From contig CAJWBT010000199.1 in the NCBI GenBank assembly GCA_913020235.1, positions 1 through 5,005 of the forward strand: a DNA stretch of 5,005 nucleotides, read 5' to 3'. The DNA comes from an uncultured Chloroflexota bacterium (GTDB lineage: Bacteria > Chloroflexota > Dehalococcoidia > UBA3495). Below, piece by piece: positions 3,655 through 5,005 of the stretch (within the stretch, counting starts at the first letter, position 1; each line of letters opens with the position of its first letter). Both the position numbers and the translations under genes were made by a program. The notes below the pieces were generated by a model, which saw only the letters and a program-made list of their open reading frames with translations, searched no databases and was not told the DNA's origin.

Positions 3655-4881
3655 ATGTATTTCATCCTGGCGCGTTTCGGACTGGGAGACCCGGCGTGGT
3701 TGGACCCGGTCACCGCGGTTGCCGCCGGCGCGATCACCTTGATCGCGGCCGTGGTCTTCCACAAGCTGTTATTTCGCCTCGTCTTGCGTTTCACCCAGTG
3801 GACCCCCAGCGACCTGGACTCCAGAATGGTGCGGGCCACCCGCTGGCCCCTCACCATGGGCATCATGGTGCTGGGCGTGTACCTGGCCGTCACCATACCG
3901 TTGGACCTGAGCGCCGGGCAAATGGACACGGCGGACACGATTGCCGGCTTGCTGGGCATATTCTTGGGCATCCTGGTCGTGACCGCCGTGGTGTCCAATG
4001 CCCTCGATTGGTACCTGGAGAACCTGGCGACCCGCACCCAGCATGTGGTGGACCTGCGGATGTTCCCCCTCCTGCGGCGGTTCACCGTGGCCCTGATCTA
4101 CGGCCTGGGCGCCATCTTGATCCTGGACCTCCTCGACATCAACGTCAGCCCCCTGATCGCCGGCCTGGGGTTGGGAGGGCTGGCCATCGCTCTGGCAATC
4201 CAGCCCACGCTGGCCAACCTGTTCGCCGGTACCTATGTGATGACCGAGGGGGTTGTGGCGCCCGGGGATTTCATCGAGTTGGAAGGCGGCATCACGGGGT
4301 ACGTGGTGGAAGTGGGCTGGCGCAGCACCCGCATCCGTACCTGGCGGAACAACCTGGTGGTGGTGCCCAACAACCGGTTCGCCGAGACCATCATCACCAA
4401 CTTCCAGCGCCCGGTGCCGGCGGTCAACGTGTGGCTCAGCTGCGGCGTGAGCTATGACAGCGACCTGTACGAGGTGGAGCGGGTCTGCCGGGAGGTCATG
4501 GACGAGGTGCTGGAAAACGAGCCCGGCGCCGTCAAGGCCTACGGGGGCTGGTTTGGGTTCGACAACTTCGGTGACTCCAACGTGAATTTCTGGCTTTTCG
4601 TTCAGGCCAAAGACCGGCTGGGTAGCTTCTCCGTTCAGACATCCCTGATACAGAAGCTTCACCAGCGGCTGAATGAAAACGACATCGTGATCAACTACCC
4701 GGTTCGGACCCTACAGTTACCAAAGGAGTGGGGACCCGAACCCGCGACGGTCCGTGGTCGGAGAAAACCGGTGGGGCGGCCTCGAGGCAAGGGCCGGCGG
4801 CGCCGGCCGCCCCGGGAGTTGCACGTCACCCAACAGGCCGGTGGGGAACCGGGCGGTGGCGGGGACCTCGAGAATCCTTGA
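3655..4881 (+). CDS. MscS-family small-conductance mechanosensitive channel
   Basis: The 408-residue product is an inner-membrane channel of the MscS family, which opens under membrane tension and releases solutes during osmotic downshock. Predicted membrane segments lie near residues 18-43, 66-84, 97-116 and 143-161. The pore-lining helix follows at 166-196, rich in Gly and Ala (AGLGLGGLAIALAIQPTLANLFAG). The beta domain follows with PGDFIEL (203-209), GYVVEVGWRSTRIRTW (215-230) and VVVPNN (235-240), then the alpha/beta C-terminal domain, with the family part ending near INYPVRTLQLP (346-356). Residues about 367-388 form a tail very rich in Arg, Lys, Gly and Pro, followed by a Gly-rich end, which is unusual for MscS. 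An upstream TTG (3643) directly abuts GGAG (3639-3642) and so cannot use it; ATG 3655 has that GGAG 12 bases upstream and is preferred. The extra N-terminal helices place it among multi-TM MscS variants rather than the three-helix E. coli MscS. Confidence 0.9.
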   Translation: MYFILARFGLGDPAWLDPVTAVAAGAITLIAAVVFHKLLFRLVLRFTQWTPSDLDSRMVRATRWPLTMGIMVLGVYLAVTIPLDLSAGQMDTADTIAGLLGIFLGILVVTAVVSNALDWYLENLATRTQHVVDLRMFPLLRRFTVALIYGLGAILILDLLDINVSPLIAGLGLGGLAIALAIQPTLANLFAGTYVMTEGVVAPGDFIELEGGITGYVVEVGWRSTRIRTWRNNLVVVPNNRFAETIITNFQRPVPAVNVWLSCGVSYDSDLYEVERVCREVMDEVLENEPGAVKAYGGWFGFDNFGDSNVNFWLFVQAKDRLGSFSVQTSLIQKLHQRLNENDIVINYPVRTLQLPKEWGPEPATVRGRRKPVGRPRGKGRRRRPPRELHVTQQAGGEPGGGGDLENP

Positions 4882-4906
4882 TACCCGGCCGGTCACTGGT
4901 TATAAT
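4878..4906 (+). promoter_or_regulatory. Near-consensus promoter of tRNA-Ile overlapping the mscS stop codon
   Basis: TTGATA (4878-4883) and TATAAT (4901-4906) are separated by 17 bases, with 11 of 12 hexamer positions matching the sigma70 consensus. The -35 contains the TGA stop of the mscS gene (4879-4881). Transcription should start near 4913, leaving about 15 bases of 5' leader before the tRNA. Confidence 0.75.
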
Positions 4907-4927
4907 TCAAATGCCACCAGCAATTGT

Positions 4928-5004
4928 GGGCCTGTAGCTCAGGCGGTTAGAGCGCGGTCCTGATAAGACCGAGGTCGTTGGTTCGAGTCCATCCAGGCCC
5001 ACCA
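4928..5004 (+). tRNA. tRNA-Ile (anticodon GAT)
   Basis: The 77-base cloverleaf is complete. The acceptor stem GGGCCTG (4928-4934) pairs perfectly with CAGGCCC (4994-5000). The D arm is GCTC/GAGC, and the anticodon stem CGGTC/GACCG (4955-4959, 4967-4971) holds the loop CTGATAA with GAT at 4962-4964. The variable loop is AGGTC, and the T arm has loop TTCGAGT. The discriminator A and CCA (5002-5004) are encoded. The T stem GTTGG/CCATC has one U-U mismatch (4978 with 4992, positions 50-64), where tRNA-Ile normally has a G-C pair. It reads ATC and ATT codons. It has its own promoter and here is not visibly inside an rRNA operon, though the window ends one base after it. Confidence 0.96.
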
Positions 5005-5005
5005 A

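Noticed and set aside
3363..4085. 240-codon open frame on the minus strand
   Set aside because: It is antisense to the MscS coding region and starts in the palindromic repeat; composition is that of a GC-rich shadow frame.
3769..4662. 297-codon open frame on the minus strand
   Set aside because: His/Gly/Gln-rich shadow of the MscS gene with no domain signal.
1..5005. CRISPR array, phage genes, toxin-antitoxin pair, integrase or attachment site
   Set aside because: No regularly spaced repeats, integrase or matching proteins were found. The tRNA 3' end could be an integration target, but the window stops one base after it.

Overview
This is a GC-rich bacterial chromosomal window with six protein-coding genes and one tRNA gene. 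No taxon can be read directly from it. The combination of an Ahb/Nir-type siroheme decarboxylase, a MerR-type HTH protein with a helical C-terminal domain, a sirtuin, an MscS channel and a CCTTCGACAAGCTCAGGACG-type palindromic repeat would fit an environmental Chloroflexota-like lineage. That is a weak inference.

Layout. Bases 1-179 (minus) hold the N-terminal 59 residues of a siroheme decarboxylase (AhbA/AhbB/NirDLGH, Lrp-like), whose 3' end lies outside the window. Just upstream on the same strand, 47 bases away, is a DNA-binding protein (226-855, minus) with an N-terminal winged HTH and an all-helical C-terminal region; the two look like an operon. A divergent intergenic region (856-1039) carries back-to-back sigma70-type promoters. 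The leftward one overlaps the longest possible reading frame of the HTH gene and is surrounded by palindromes. The rightward one would give pcm an almost leaderless transcript. pcm (1040-1705, plus) encodes protein-L-isoaspartate O-methyltransferase, and a Sir2-family deacylase follows (1869-2675, plus). A small single-domain cupin gene (2789-3190, minus) converges on the sirtuin gene across a hairpin-rich gap (2676-2788).

The 464-base gap 3191-3654 holds a roughly 116-bp nested inverted repeat (3316-3431) that looks like a non-autonomous palindromic/MITE-like element. It also holds an extended -10 promoter with an abutting inverted repeat. This leads into a MscS-family mechanosensitive channel gene (3655-4881, plus) whose protein ends in an unusual arginine-rich tail. 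The -35 box of a near-consensus promoter overlaps the mscS stop codon and drives tRNA-Ile(GAT) at 4928-5004.

How the genes relate. Most are unrelated housekeeping or stress functions: protein repair, NAD-dependent deacylation, osmotic relief and translation. The only pair with a plausible shared role is the HTH protein plus siroheme decarboxylase, where the HTH protein may control or accompany an alternative heme or heme d1 pathway. I see no phage, CRISPR, toxin-antitoxin or transposase gene, and no clear undescribed multi-gene system. The points worth a second look are local: motif losses in pcm and the cupin, the basic tail of the channel, the nested repeat, and the promoter/operator arrangements.
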